A program made the translations under genes and the position numbers. DNA of 33,952 bases from Planctomycetota bacterium (GTDB lineage: Bacteria > Planctomycetota > Phycisphaerae > WQYP01): positions 1-33,952 of the forward strand of contig JAJZGH010000014.1 in the NCBI GenBank assembly GCA_021798635.1, given 5' to 3'. Positions 16,170 to 24,568 of this stretch are shown in pieces. Under the pieces are notes generated by a model that saw only the letters and a program-made list of their open reading frames with translations, did not search any database and was not told the DNA's origin. Every line of letters begins with the position of its first letter. Position 1 is the stretch's first letter.

Positions 16170-17534
16170 TTAGTGCGTGAAATACAATGATGTCGCTACC
16201 TGTTCGGCGGTTGAGACCATTCGGGTCATGGCTTTAACGGATGCGGAATCATAGAGGTTGCGCTGATAAATCAGCATGAAGTGCCGATACATGCGCTGCC
16301 GCAACATCTGAGCGATTGCGGCCTGTTCCTGCCCGAACGGGATGACATGATGGCGCGTTACAGTACCTACGCGTATAATCACCACCGCATCACCACGCGG
16401 ATTGGTTTTATTTTTTATCAGCAGCGGCGGGGCCATGGTATGAGGCTTAAGGGAGAAGGCTATTTTTTCAATCAAAGGGTTGGATAATTCGCCGCGACGC
16501 GTGTTGGGCCAGTGGCCGCCATTATCCGCCGCTGAGTCGGCGGAATTATTTTCCGCCAGAAGCGCGAAATTAGCACCGTGGCGGATTTCGTTTTCCAGCT
16601 TGTCACAATACGCCACCGCCTTGCGGCACGCGGCGGCGATCTGGGCTTTGGTGGCATGGGCGACCGGCTGGGTATGCGTGGGATCCGTTGGATCGCGCGG
16701 CCACTGATTGATCACCCGATACGTGATGGTGAAAAGATCCACAGAAGCATGTTGCGTGTATTTGGTGATATGAGCTTGATAGTAATGCCAAAGCTCGCGG
16801 CGCGTGCTGATGAGCTTGGGGTACACCGTACGATTAAGATACATGCCGATGATCGTCTGATTCCGAACGGCCTGAAGTTTTTGATTCAGAGAACTTCCCT
16901 GTTGCTGCAAGGCGCGGTCGGCCAACTGTTCGGACCCCATATATTGTGCGACAATTTTGGCCTTTTGCCCGGCTACGACAGCCGCAACTTCCTTCATGTC
17001 ATCTTTATCCAAAAATCTTTTGGCCTTGGCCAGAAAAAGAATATCATCGATTTGCACATTGAGCTCGCGGGCAATGCTTTGCTCCGCCTGCTGCTGAAAG
17101 TAGGTTTTCGTCTTGCTGATAGCTGCCGCGTTTTTTAATTCTTTGGAAATCGGCCGCAGCACATCCTGGACAAATATGGGTTTGCTGTTCACCGTTCCCA
17201 GCAGTGCGGCCACGGCCAGATTAGTTCCGGGAGCCGGCGTCACTGCGGCCTGAATGTTGGCGGGCGGCACGGGAAGGACGGTTGTTTGAGGGGTTGGAGA
17301 GTTTTGTGCCACCGCACCGTCAAGTTGGGATGTCAGCGGTTGGGTTTTGCTCGATGGCGGACTGGATCGCGGATTGGAAAGCGGCGCACCCGGGCGAATA
17401 AATGCGGCGGCGGAAATCGTTGTCGGTCCCTGTGATCCATTATGCGTACAGCCCGCAAGTGCCGCCACCAGCGTGGCGGCCGCAGTTGCGATCAACCGCT
17501 GACGGAAAGTTCTGCTGCGCCAATAAACCATCAT
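16170..17534 (-). CDS. PpiC/SurA-like peptidyl-prolyl isomerase lipoprotein
   Basis: 454 residues. A basic start (YWRSRTFRQR) and the hydrophobic run IATAAATLVAALAGC give a lipoprotein signal with lipobox LAGC. A ~75-residue Pro/Ser/Gln-rich linker follows. From ~residue 110 the helical N-domain of SurA/PrsA-like foldases begins (LLGTVNSKPIFVQDVLRPISKEL). A C-terminal parvulin-type rotamase-like domain lies at ~270-420 (CRKAVAYCDKLENEIRHGANFALLAENNS..., GGHWPNTRRGELSNPLIEKIAFSLK, VIIRVGTVTRHHVIPFGQE). It probably helps fold exported proteins in the periplasm. Catalytic parvulin residues are not obvious, so it may act mainly as a chaperone. GAGGA precedes the ATG by 7 nt. Confidence 0.82.
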   Translation of the reverse strand: MMVYWRSRTFRQRLIATAAATLVAALAGCTHNGSQGPTTISAAAFIRPGAPLSNPRSSPPSSKTQPLTSQLDGAVAQNSPTPQTTVLPVPPANIQAAVTPAPGTNLAVAALLGTVNSKPIFVQDVLRPISKELKNAAAISKTKTYFQQQAEQSIARELNVQIDDILFLAKAKRFLDKDDMKEVAAVVAGQKAKIVAQYMGSEQLADRALQQQGSSLNQKLQAVRNQTIIGMYLNRTVYPKLISTRRELWHYYQAHITKYTQHASVDLFTITYRVINQWPRDPTDPTHTQPVAHATKAQIAAACRKAVAYCDKLENEIRHGANFALLAENNSADSAADNGGHWPNTRRGELSNPLIEKIAFSLKPHTMAPPLLIKNKTNPRGDAVVIIRVGTVTRHHVIPFGQEQAAIAQMLRQRMYRHFMLIYQRNLYDSASVKAMTRMVSTAEQVATSLYFTH

Positions 17535-17785
17535 TTAAATTCCTCGTTCGGCAATGATATTATTCGTGCCGAGTGAATATTCTGCATAGTTCGGTGCACT
17601 ATCAGAGTACCAAACTGCTAAGCTCCAGAAGTCTGTTGTCCGTTACGGACGTTTTTCTGGTGGGAGTATTGAAACATAAAACTCATTGAAAACAAAACGT
17701 GCATGGCGGAAGATACGCTTTTGCGGCTGATAGGCCCCACCTGCTCTTTATTTTACGGGCGGAAATAGTGCAACAGGCGGGCGAG

Positions 17786-18637
17786 TTATTCAACACCGGC
17801 CAGCGGAACCAATACTTTTACCAGATCGTTCATGGTGTATTGGCGGTCGAGAACCAGAGGCAATAAAACGCCATGATTGTGAGAGGAATCGACAATCAGC
17901 ATATTTTTGCCCAGCATCCCAAAGCCGCTTTCCTGCATCTGATGTCCGCAGATAAAAACGTCCGCCCACCAGAATTTGCTCAAGGTTGTCAGCGCCTGTT
18001 CGCTTTGTGAACGGCCCCAGACCATCTTATACACCGAGCCGTTTCGCTGGTAATCCGCGTCGGTGAGGGTACGACGCACAATGCCGGCGTCGAAGGATGG
18101 CAGGTCAAGGTCACCTGGTAGAGAATGGCTTAAAAATATGCCGCTGATGGTAATGCCCGCCAGCGGCATACTGTGCACAAATTCGCGAAATGCCGCTGAT
18201 ACCTCACCCGCTTTACTGCCGTAAAAAACACTGAAGCCCCGATTAAACCGTTCCGTGAGGTCGTAGCCATCTTTCATGATGGGGATAGCCTGAATCTGCG
18301 CTAAATCATGATTGGCAAGAAGAAAATGCACCCGGCCAGGAAACTGGAACGCCCAGTCGATGGCATCCAGAAGCATTTGGATGCTGCTATCCTCGCCGTC
18401 AGGACCCAAGGCTCCGCCATGAATAATTTCCTGGAGGATCACATGACGTTCGGGAAACCGATCCAGCGCGGCAAAGGTTTTTATTTTTTCGTAGTTCCGC
18501 CAATGGTTATGCAGATCGCCCGCCACAACCAGTTCACCGGAAGCCGGAAAATGTAACATGTGGCCGTTACGCAAAGTATCTTCACGATTCAAGGCCGCAC
18601 CCTGGCGGAGGTAATCAATGGTTTGACGGGCGGACAT
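17786..18637 (-). CDS. metallophosphoesterase (calcineurin-like)
   Basis: 283 residues, cytoplasmic by sequence. Motifs of the dimetal phosphoesterase fold in order: VVAGDLHNHW (GDxH), a degenerate central segment (EIIHGGALGPDGED), LLANHDLAQ (the GNHD motif with Ala for Gly), SHSLPGD and VFICGHQMQ (GHxH-like, with Gln for the second His). Such enzymes hydrolyse phosphomonoesters or diesters; the substrate here cannot be told. The serine/threonine kinase encoded just upstream raises the idea of a phosphatase partner, but this is only proximity. AAGGA lies 5 nt before the ATG. Confidence 0.82.
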   Translation of the reverse strand: MSARQTIDYLRQGAALNREDTLRNGHMLHFPASGELVVAGDLHNHWRNYEKIKTFAALDRFPERHVILQEIIHGGALGPDGEDSSIQMLLDAIDWAFQFPGRVHFLLANHDLAQIQAIPIMKDGYDLTERFNRGFSVFYGSKAGEVSAAFREFVHSMPLAGITISGIFLSHSLPGDLDLPSFDAGIVRRTLTDADYQRNGSVYKMVWGRSQSEQALTTLSKFWWADVFICGHQMQESGFGMLGKNMLIVDSSHNHGVLLPLVLDRQYTMNDLVKVLVPLAGVE

Positions 18638-18785
18638 AGATTCCTTAGTTCGTTCTCATCGGCACGGGCCGGCGTCAGCACAGCCACAGATACAGCGTAG
18701 AATACATGCCATATCATTAAGCATCGGCCAAATCGGGTCCAATAATTCAATCAAAAGACTGGATAGGTCCATTCGCCGGAATCAT

Positions 18786-19715
18786 TCAGGTTACGGTATC
18801 GGCATCGGCTGCGGATGTCGTGCCTGCCGGGTTACCGTCTGCAGCGTCTGCCACCTGGCCCTCCCGGGCGGCCGCATTGGCACGCTGCAGGTAAACCGCT
18901 GAGCTTACGCTTAAGACCAATTGCAGCCGGGCATGGACTTCTTCCATGCTCGGCGGACGATCAGACGGGCGATTTTCAACACATTCAAGAATCAAGCGTG
19001 ATAATTGCGCTGGAATCCGCGGATTGATTTCATGAGGTGGAATCAGCGTACGGGAATCAACTCCACTGGCACCGGCCTTCTTCTTGGGGATGACGGTTGG
19101 CACATGGCGATCCGTCACGCACCAATAAAGACTGGCTCCAAAATTAAAAATGTCGGTTGCCGGCGTCAGCGGCCCCAGGGCCACCTGTTCTGGCGCAATA
19201 TAATCAGGGGTGCCTTGAATCCGACTTTTTACCGTACCAATGGCGCAACTTTGGCCGAAATCAATAATTTTACAATCATTATTCTGATTGATCATGATGT
19301 TGTTGGGTTTGATATCGGCGTGAACGTAACCCATTTTGTGCATCGCGGAAAGGCCCTCGGCAACGCGACAGGATATTTCCAGCAGAGATTTAAGGCTGGC
19401 CGGCCGCTCGGTATCCAGAGAGACGCCGTCGAAAAGATCCATGAGCAAATGTAATTCTGTCGTGGAAAGAAATTTTCGCCGGCGAATCAGGCGATGGCTT
19501 TTTCGCAAAACCGAATGAGTAAAATGGCTGCTGATGGCGTATTCCTGTTCCGCCTGCTCCAAAAAGCGGTCATCTTCGGGGCTGCGTCGTAGAACCCTTT
19601 TAAGCGCGTAGACCTGGCGCGTGCGGATTTCACAGACCGCATAAATTGTGCTCCTGGCTCCATAACCCAGACAGGATAACACTTCAAAATCAGGAATATC
19701 GGGTAGAACTTCCAT
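18786..19715 (-). CDS. serine/threonine protein kinase (PknB-like catalytic domain)
   Basis: 309 residues from ATG 19715 (a GTG precedes it directly). One kinase domain fills residues ~8-265: glycine loop CLGYGARSTIY, catalytic Lys at ~39 in YALKRV, catalytic loop HADIKPNNIMI, metal-binding DFG in KIIDFGQS, activation-segment end GTPDYIAPEQ, and TDIFNFGASLYW. All key catalytic residues are present. The residue before the catalytic Asp is Ala instead of Arg, so this is a non-RD kinase, which may not need activation-loop phosphorylation. There is no transmembrane segment or PASTA sensor; the C-terminal ~40 residues are Ala/Asp-rich. It is a soluble kinase of unknown target. Confidence 0.93.
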   Translation of the reverse strand: MEVLPDIPDFEVLSCLGYGARSTIYAVCEIRTRQVYALKRVLRRSPEDDRFLEQAEQEYAISSHFTHSVLRKSHRLIRRRKFLSTTELHLLMDLFDGVSLDTERPASLKSLLEISCRVAEGLSAMHKMGYVHADIKPNNIMINQNNDCKIIDFGQSCAIGTVKSRIQGTPDYIAPEQVALGPLTPATDIFNFGASLYWCVTDRHVPTVIPKKKAGASGVDSRTLIPPHEINPRIPAQLSRLILECVENRPSDRPPSMEEVHARLQLVLSVSSAVYLQRANAAAREGQVADAADGNPAGTTSAADADTVT

Positions 19716-19890
19716 CACCCAGGTCGAGCCTTATTACAGAGTTCCTTCTTGCCGGCCGGCCAACAACGTCAACGTCCCGCCGCAGCAGCAAGTGACGCTG
19801 CCGGGCGTAATGCCCCCTGTGCACGGGGTATCGTATTCGCTTTCGCTGCTATTTGCCAGCCCAAAAAGATATGAGCGGGATTACAATGGA

Positions 19891-20607
19891 TCAACGCCGA
19901 AGCAGATGATGAAACTCGCGGCCAAAGGCGCGCTCACGCGCCGTAGGTTGTCCACGAATTTCCCACTGTAGTTTGACGCCGGAATTTGGAATATTCAACC
20001 GCCGCTGCAATGTTCTGATCAGCGCCACAGCGGAATGAATTTGGCGGCTGGAATAAGCCTGACGATTGATATCTCCGACGATACACACCCCTACGGCATT
20101 GGCATAACCAGCATAATGATGAGGTGTTAAATAAGGCCAGGAAAAATACGGTGCGGTAGATAATTGCTTCTGCCAGGCCACGCCTCGTTGTACGTATCCG
20201 TCGGGAATACCAAGGTCGTTTCGGGCGTTATCCACCACAAAATGAAAATTGGCACCCTGCGTCATGTTCCCCGCATTTTGGGGCTTGATCATTCCTCCTA
20301 CATCTTTGCCCTCCGAGAGTTCGGCGGAATTGCCGGACAGACTCCCGGATTGATAGACGATGATATAGTTCCAGCGGCCTTTCCGCAATCGGGTGTCCGC
20401 GTGGATAACGGAATTCCAATTCTGGGTGTTGTTGGAAAAGTTCATCATGTAGGGGCCGGCGCTGGTGATCGGTTGCCCCTCAAGCAGAAGCAGCAGCCCC
20501 GCCGTTAGTGCCAGGGTTGCCACGAGAGAGGACAGGACCGTAAACACCCGGCGATGATTCACGGCCGAGGCCACTTTTCGAGAAGACGTTTTTGAGTTTG
20601 AACCCAT
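19891..20607 (-). CDS. amidase-2/PGRP-fold protein, probably without zinc
   Basis: 238 residues. The N-terminus is cytoplasmic and basic, with one transmembrane anchor (VLSSLVATLALTAGLLLLLEG), so the domain faces outward. The remainder follows the order of N-acetylmuramoyl-L-alanine amidase/PGRP domains: WNYIIVYQSG in place of the usual IVIHHTA strand, then ANFHFVVDN, a GYVQRGVAW segment, ANAVGVCIVGDINRQAYS, HSAVALIRTLQRRLNI and LQWEIRG where the usual gH.di motif would be. The first zinc His is replaced (Tyr-Gln) and the last motif lacks His, so the zinc site seems lost. It may bind peptidoglycan without cutting it. Assignment to the fold is by motif order and is moderately sure. Confidence 0.7.
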   Translation of the reverse strand: MGSNSKTSSRKVASAVNHRRVFTVLSSLVATLALTAGLLLLLEGQPITSAGPYMMNFSNNTQNWNSVIHADTRLRKGRWNYIIVYQSGSLSGNSAELSEGKDVGGMIKPQNAGNMTQGANFHFVVDNARNDLGIPDGYVQRGVAWQKQLSTAPYFSWPYLTPHHYAGYANAVGVCIVGDINRQAYSSRQIHSAVALIRTLQRRLNIPNSGVKLQWEIRGQPTARERAFGREFHHLLRR

Positions 20608-20819
20608 AATTTTCTACAACCCGTTCTACTGGGATTCTATCGGTCCGTAATTCAGTAAAACTTGAAAAATATTACACATTTCATGTTTGGTATTAGATTA
20701 CTGTTTATTGTCGAAAATGCAATCAAACGCCGATATAAATGCCGGTGGATGTATCGCCACCATCGCGGGGGCGGTGGATTATGGTTGCCGATACGGGTGC
20801 ACACGGCATTTTGTCGGCC

Positions 20820-20825
20820 TATAAT
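20820..20825 (+). promoter_or_regulatory. -10 element upstream of the membrane protein-fmt operon
   Basis: A perfect TATAAT with no good -35 at the right distance. Transcription from here would begin near 20832 and give a ~155-nt leader before the ATG at 20988. The rest of the gap from 20608 holds no gene that I can see. Confidence 0.45.
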
Positions 20826-20863
20826 ACCTTTTGTTGACGGTACTTTTTGCCGGCGATAAAGTC

Positions 20864-20950
20864 GCAAGTATGCTCGGCCGGGGTCATGGGGCCAAAAACT
20901 CCCTTTTTTCCCCCGGTCACCCTTCGGCTGTCCTGCGAAGAAATACTTGC
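20864..20950 (+). ncRNA. possible structured 5' leader (three-helix junction)
   Basis: Three nested helices can be drawn in the leader. P1: GCAAGTAT (20864-20871) with ATACTTGC (20943-20950). P2: GGCCGGGG (20876-20883) with CCCCGGTC (20911-20918). P3: CTTCG (20922-20926) with CGAAG (20936-20940). Together they make a closed three-way junction ending ~35 nt before the start codon. I recognise no known riboswitch class. It could also be chance pairing in GC-rich DNA; only covariation would tell. Confidence 0.35.
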
Positions 20951-20987
20951 ACAACTGCCAGCCACATTTAGGATTTTTTGGAGATCG

Positions 20988-22016
20988 ATGCTTATGAACA
21001 TTGAACATTTAATTAAACGATCTCGGTGGGTAAGTCTGATCGTTGCCCTGGGGGGGGCGGGTTGTCTGGTCATCGGCATTGTAGCACTGGCGGCCGCGGC
21101 ACCGGGCATTAAGGCGGCGGCTAACACACCACAGGCGATGACCGTGATGGTCCCCGGTTTTATACTCCTGGGTGCGGGCCTTGTAGTCCTGGCGATGGCC
21201 GGGTTGAGTTATGCGGCCATGAGCTTGAAAATTCAGTCGATGAGCGATGATCACTGGCAATATGAGCAGTTGCGCGGAGGAATGGAAACGCAGCGTCAAC
21301 TTCTTGAAGGTATTCGGGACAGCGCGGCGCTTTCGGATTCAGCCAAGCAGATCGCGTATCGCCACAAAGACCGCGAAGCGCTGCGTCACGCCATCCGGGA
21401 GGATATTGATAAAAATGATTACGACGGTGCCTACTGGCTGGCTGCGGAAATGGAACGACGTTTTGGCAACCGCCAGGAGGCGGCGCAATTCCGTGACATG
21501 GTGGAAAGCGCCCGTAAGGGATTTATTGAACGTGAAGTTCACGAAGCTCTGGAGCATTTTGACCAGTTGCTTAAGAAATTTGATTGGAGCGCAGCGGTTC
21601 GGGAAATGGAACAGCTCACGCGGACTTTTACCGGCCATGCGGATGTCGTGCGGCTGCCCGATCGCATTCAGGCCGCAAAGGAAAATCACAAACGCACCCT
21701 GCTGAAGGAATGGAAAGATGCGGTTACCAAGGAAGATGTGGACCGCAGCGTAGAACTGCTCAAACAGCTTGATCAATACCTGACGCCGGGTGAAGGCGAA
21801 GGGTTTAAGGAAATTGCCCGTGATGTGTTCAAGAAGCAGTTGCAGCAGCTTGGTGTGCAATTCGCGCTGCAATGCAATGATAAGAATTGGGGTGAAGCTA
21901 TCCGAATTGGACAGCAGATCACGGATCAGTTCCCCAATACCCGTATCGCCGCCGAAGTGCGGGAAGTGATGCCCTCGCTGCGTGACAAATTAAATCAGCC
22001 GGTAGGCGCGATTTAA
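20988..22016 (+). CDS. membrane-anchored helical protein, function unknown
   Basis: 342 residues from ATG 20988 (GGAG 4 nt upstream); ATG 20994, two codons on, is equally possible. Two transmembrane helices near the N-terminus (SLIVALGGAGCLVIGIVALAAA and MVPGFILLGAGLVVLAMAGL) form a hairpin. About 260 residues of charged, helical, cytoplasmic sequence follow with repeat-like units such as IDKNDYDGAYWLAAEMERRFG, LLKKFDWSAAVREMEQLTRTF and CNDKNWGEAIRIGQQITDQFP, which suggests a TPR-like helical scaffold. I recognise no family. It heads a probable operon with fmt, whose start is 21 nt downstream. It might act as a scaffold for a membrane complex, but this is a guess from architecture only. Confidence 0.75.
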   Translation: MLMNIEHLIKRSRWVSLIVALGGAGCLVIGIVALAAAAPGIKAAANTPQAMTVMVPGFILLGAGLVVLAMAGLSYAAMSLKIQSMSDDHWQYEQLRGGMETQRQLLEGIRDSAALSDSAKQIAYRHKDREALRHAIREDIDKNDYDGAYWLAAEMERRFGNRQEAAQFRDMVESARKGFIEREVHEALEHFDQLLKKFDWSAAVREMEQLTRTFTGHADVVRLPDRIQAAKENHKRTLLKEWKDAVTKEDVDRSVELLKQLDQYLTPGEGEGFKEIARDVFKKQLQQLGVQFALQCNDKNWGEAIRIGQQITDQFPNTRIAAEVREVMPSLRDKLNQPVGAI

Positions 22017-22037
22017 CACCTGCGTTATGTTGATGTG

Positions 22038-23006
22038 ATGAAAATGCTTTTTCTTGGATCCGGGGCTTTTGGCCTGCCTGCGCTTAAAGCCCTGATCCAA
22101 TCGGGTCATGACGTGGCAATGGTGGTAACACAGCCGGATAAACCCGCCGGGCGCGGACAACACTGCACGCCCACGCCCATTGCCGCATACGCCGCCGAGA
22201 TGGGTCTGTCGGTCCTGAAAACCGCCAACGTCAATAACCCCCAGGTGATTGCGGGGCTGCGTGCTGTTGTTCCGGACATTTTAGTGGTGATTGCCTTTGG
22301 CCAAAAAATCGCCGATGCCGTCTTGAATCTGGCACCGCATGGCGGGGTGAATCTTCATGGGTCGCTGTTGCCGGCGTTTCGTGGAGCCGCGCCGATCCAG
22401 CGGGCCATCCTTTCCGGTGAACATACCACCGGCGTATCGGTTATTCGCGTGACAAATATTATGGATGGCGGCGAAATTCTGGGTCAGGTGCCAACGCCCA
22501 TCGGCGACTGCGAAACGTCCGGAGAACTGCATAATCGCCTCGCTGATCTGGGAGCGCCACTGATGCAGCAGGTTATCCGGCAAATCGACACCCAAAGCGC
22601 CCGCGCCGCCCTTCAGGATTCCCGCCGTATTTCTCAAGCCCCGAAGCTATCCAAAGACATGGCGTATGTGGACTTTGCCCAATCCGCGCGCCAGGTTTCC
22701 TGCCGCATTCGGGGACTTTCCCCCTGGCCGGGCTGCCTGGCGGAATTGCTGACAGCCGATGGTGAAATCCGCGCGAAAATCTCGTTGCTTAAGTGCCGCG
22801 AAGTTTTTACAGGCCTACAATCAGGTAAACCCGGCGAAGTCCTGCCGGGCTTATATGTTGCCTGCGGATCGGGAGCCATTGAACTTTTGACACTGCAACC
22901 CGTTGGCAAACGCCCCATGGACATGCGGTCATTTGCTAATGGCTACGGTGTTAAAGCAGGTTGGCATCTGCAAAGCCGGCCCGCGCTGCCGCAAGGAGCG
23001 TCATAA
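22038..23006 (+). CDS. fmt: methionyl-tRNA formyltransferase
   Basis: 322 residues. The enzyme formylates Met-tRNAfMet with 10-formyl-tetrahydrofolate, giving the initiator tRNA. The N-terminal Rossmann domain starts MKMLFLGSGAFGLPALKAL and carries QPDKPAGRG, then the signature HGSLLPAFRGAAPIQRAI with the catalytic Asn-His pair (VNLHGS) and the later DGGEILGQ segment with its Asp. The C-terminal OB-like tRNA-binding domain is seen at RIRGLSPWPGC. I chose ATG 22038 because MKMLFLG is the family start; GTG 22035 just before is an alternative. Its stop overlaps the start of the next gene (TAATG), so the two are translationally coupled. It is not next to def here. Confidence 0.95.
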   Translation: MKMLFLGSGAFGLPALKALIQSGHDVAMVVTQPDKPAGRGQHCTPTPIAAYAAEMGLSVLKTANVNNPQVIAGLRAVVPDILVVIAFGQKIADAVLNLAPHGGVNLHGSLLPAFRGAAPIQRAILSGEHTTGVSVIRVTNIMDGGEILGQVPTPIGDCETSGELHNRLADLGAPLMQQVIRQIDTQSARAALQDSRRISQAPKLSKDMAYVDFAQSARQVSCRIRGLSPWPGCLAELLTADGEIRAKISLLKCREVFTGLQSGKPGEVLPGLYVACGSGAIELLTLQPVGKRPMDMRSFANGYGVKAGWHLQSRPALPQGAS

Positions 23007-23629
23007 TGGATAAGAAAAAGAAAAAACCTCCCGTGCGGCCGGACGCACTTGATGCCCTGAAGAACCTGGACAATTCCGAACCCCAGTTGATGGCCGGTGC
23101 CGATGATCCGCGCAGTGCAACGGGATTTGTGGCCATGCTGGCGCAGGGACATACGCAGCCGGATGTCTTTTCCCCGCTGGGATCGGCATTGGAAGCGGAC
23201 ATGAAAGCCTCACGCGGCAACATCCCGCCGCCCCGCCCGCAACCCATGGCCCGACCCAATTCCCGAAAGGATTCGCAGGCGGAAATCCCTGAAGCAAAAA
23301 TCATTGAGACTTCCGGTAATCGCAAATCCGGGGGACCGGCAGCACAACGGGGGAAACGCCCCAAAGCCCGGAAGTCACATGCCTGGTATCGCGTAGCTGT
23401 GCCTCTGATGCTGGTCATGGGAAGCCTGCTGGTTCTAATCGGTTTTTGGGCCGTCGGCTCCCTGGCGGGCATGCCCAATGCGTTGATTCCGCATAGCCAC
23501 AATGGCAGCCGCTATCATGCCGCAATTTCACTGGCATGGAAGATGTTGATCGCCCTGCCCATCGGCGCGCTGCTCGACGCGATGGCCGTCTATATGCTTC
23601 TTTGCGTGCGAAAGCCCGACAGAAAATAA
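23006..23629 (+). CDS. small membrane protein, function unknown
   Basis: 207 residues from ATG 23006, which shares its A with the fmt stop codon (TAATG) and has AAGGAGCG upstream. The first ~125 residues are hydrophilic and disordered-looking, Lys-rich at the start (MDKKKKKPPVRP) and Pro/Arg-rich later. Two transmembrane helices follow: VAVPLMLVMGSLLVLIGFWAVGSLAG and a C-terminal one around MLIALPIGALLDAMAVYMLL. I recognise no family. Coupling to fmt means it is made together with it, but no functional link is known. Confidence 0.75.
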   Translation: MDKKKKKPPVRPDALDALKNLDNSEPQLMAGADDPRSATGFVAMLAQGHTQPDVFSPLGSALEADMKASRGNIPPPRPQPMARPNSRKDSQAEIPEAKIIETSGNRKSGGPAAQRGKRPKARKSHAWYRVAVPLMLVMGSLLVLIGFWAVGSLAGMPNALIPHSHNGSRYHAAISLAWKMLIALPIGALLDAMAVYMLLCVRKPDRK

Positions 23630-23644
23630 CTAAGGTGAAATAAC

Positions 23645-23663
23645 AAAGGTGTCAGGTACCTTT
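23645..23663. repeat. second copy of the GGTGTCAGGTACC repeat (single arm)
   Basis: AAAGGTGTCAGGTACCTTT shares 16 consecutive bases with the left arm of the palindrome at 14324. Only one arm is present, and the sequence is itself an imperfect palindrome. It lies in the 51-nt space between two convergent genes, a typical place for intergenic repeats. Confidence 0.75.
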
Positions 23664-23680
23664 AATTCAGCGAATTCTAA

Positions 23681-24022
23681 TTATTGAGGCGGATGCCGGG
23701 GAGGCACGGGGTCGTAGCCGCCTTTTACGAAGGGATGGCAGCGCAGCAGACGCTTGAGCGACAAGAGGCTGCCGCGCCAGGGGCCGTGCTCTTGAACGGC
23801 TTGAATAGCATACATGCTGCAGGTAGGTTCATAACGGCAGTGTCCGCCTAAAAATGGGGACAGCGTGACCTGATAAACGCGAATCAGCAGGAGCAAAGCA
23901 TTTTCAAAAATCCGTGACACACCGGTTCGTTGCGCTTGCGCAAGTGGGGATGAATCAGGCACGCCGCGGTTATCCGCTTCCGGCGAAGGTTGTGGGTGGG
24001 ATGGTTGGATTGGGTCTTTCAT
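23681..24022 (-). CDS. yidD: YidD-family membrane protein insertion efficiency factor
   Basis: 113 residues from ATG 24022, 16 nt after the upstream stop; a longer frame from 24100 would overlap the acetyltransferase gene. The family core is complete: [41 protein letters not shown], with the Cys-x-x-x-x-x-Cys pattern, then [25 protein letters not shown]. YidD is a small membrane-associated protein that helps YidC insert inner-membrane proteins. The first ~40 residues are a Pro/Ser-rich extension not typical of the family. Usually found beside rnpA/yidC/rpmH, it is here at the end of an operon with unrelated genes. Confidence 0.92.
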   Translation of the reverse strand: MKDPIQPSHPQPSPEADNRGVPDSSPLAQAQRTGVSRIFENALLLLIRVYQVTLSPFLGGHCRYEPTCSMYAIQAVQEHGPWRGSLLSLKRLLRCHPFVKGGYDPVPPRHPPQ

Positions 24023-24038
24023 GTTTATCCCATGCGGG

Positions 24039-24563
24039 TCAGATTGAATCAACCGGCAACACCATTTCGGCATAGGTTGTCTGAAATCCGAGTTTCTCAA
24101 ATAGCGTTTTGGCGGCGGTGTTTTTTTCAGCTGCCATGAGGCGCAATTGATTGACGCCCTTATCGCGTGCCCACTGTCGGGAATATTGAATCAGGGCATT
24201 GGCGATGCCTTGGCGGCGTACATCGGCGCGCACGGCCAAGTCGTGAATAAATGCGTAATGGGTAAACTGATAGATGGGAATTTCCTGATTAATCGCGGCA
24301 GCCAGTCCGCCGAGGACTTCTCCGGAGGCGTTATCGCCGGCGGGACGAATTTTCCGCCGCGCGATAATAAACAGCCAATCCGGATTCGCGTGATTACTGC
24401 TGATCCAGCCCATATAGCGCTGCTGAATATCCGGTCGTATAGCCCAGCGCAAGGGCCAATATTGCTCATGTTGCCGCTCCACCAGCAGAAACAATTCCAC
24501 CAAGGCCGCGATATCCGATTCCGGCACCGGCACAATTTCCAACTCTGAATAACGTTGATCCAT
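24039..24563 (-). CDS. GNAT-family N-acetyltransferase
   Basis: 174 residues from ATG 24563, just 5 nt after the upstream gene's stop. The GNAT fold is seen in the C-terminal half: [23 protein letters not shown] carries the acetyl-CoA pyrophosphate loop (R/Q-x-x-G-x-A), and [21 protein letters not shown] is the conserved motif B end. It transfers an acetyl group from acetyl-CoA to an unknown amine. A longer frame from 24803 would overlap the neighbouring gene and adds no recognisable domain. No substrate can be inferred from the context (a membrane protein before and yidD after). Confidence 0.88.
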   Translation of the reverse strand: MDQRYSELEIVPVPESDIAALVELFLLVERQHEQYWPLRWAIRPDIQQRYMGWISSNHANPDWLFIIARRKIRPAGDNASGEVLGGLAAAINQEIPIYQFTHYAFIHDLAVRADVRRQGIANALIQYSRQWARDKGVNQLRLMAAEKNTAAKTLFEKLGFQTTYAEMVLPVDSI

Positions 24564-24568
24564 AAGCG

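Noticed and set aside
17640..17660. GTCCG-TTA-CGGAC followed by TTTTT as a plus-strand terminator
   Set aside because: The stem is only 5 bp and no plus-strand gene ends there.
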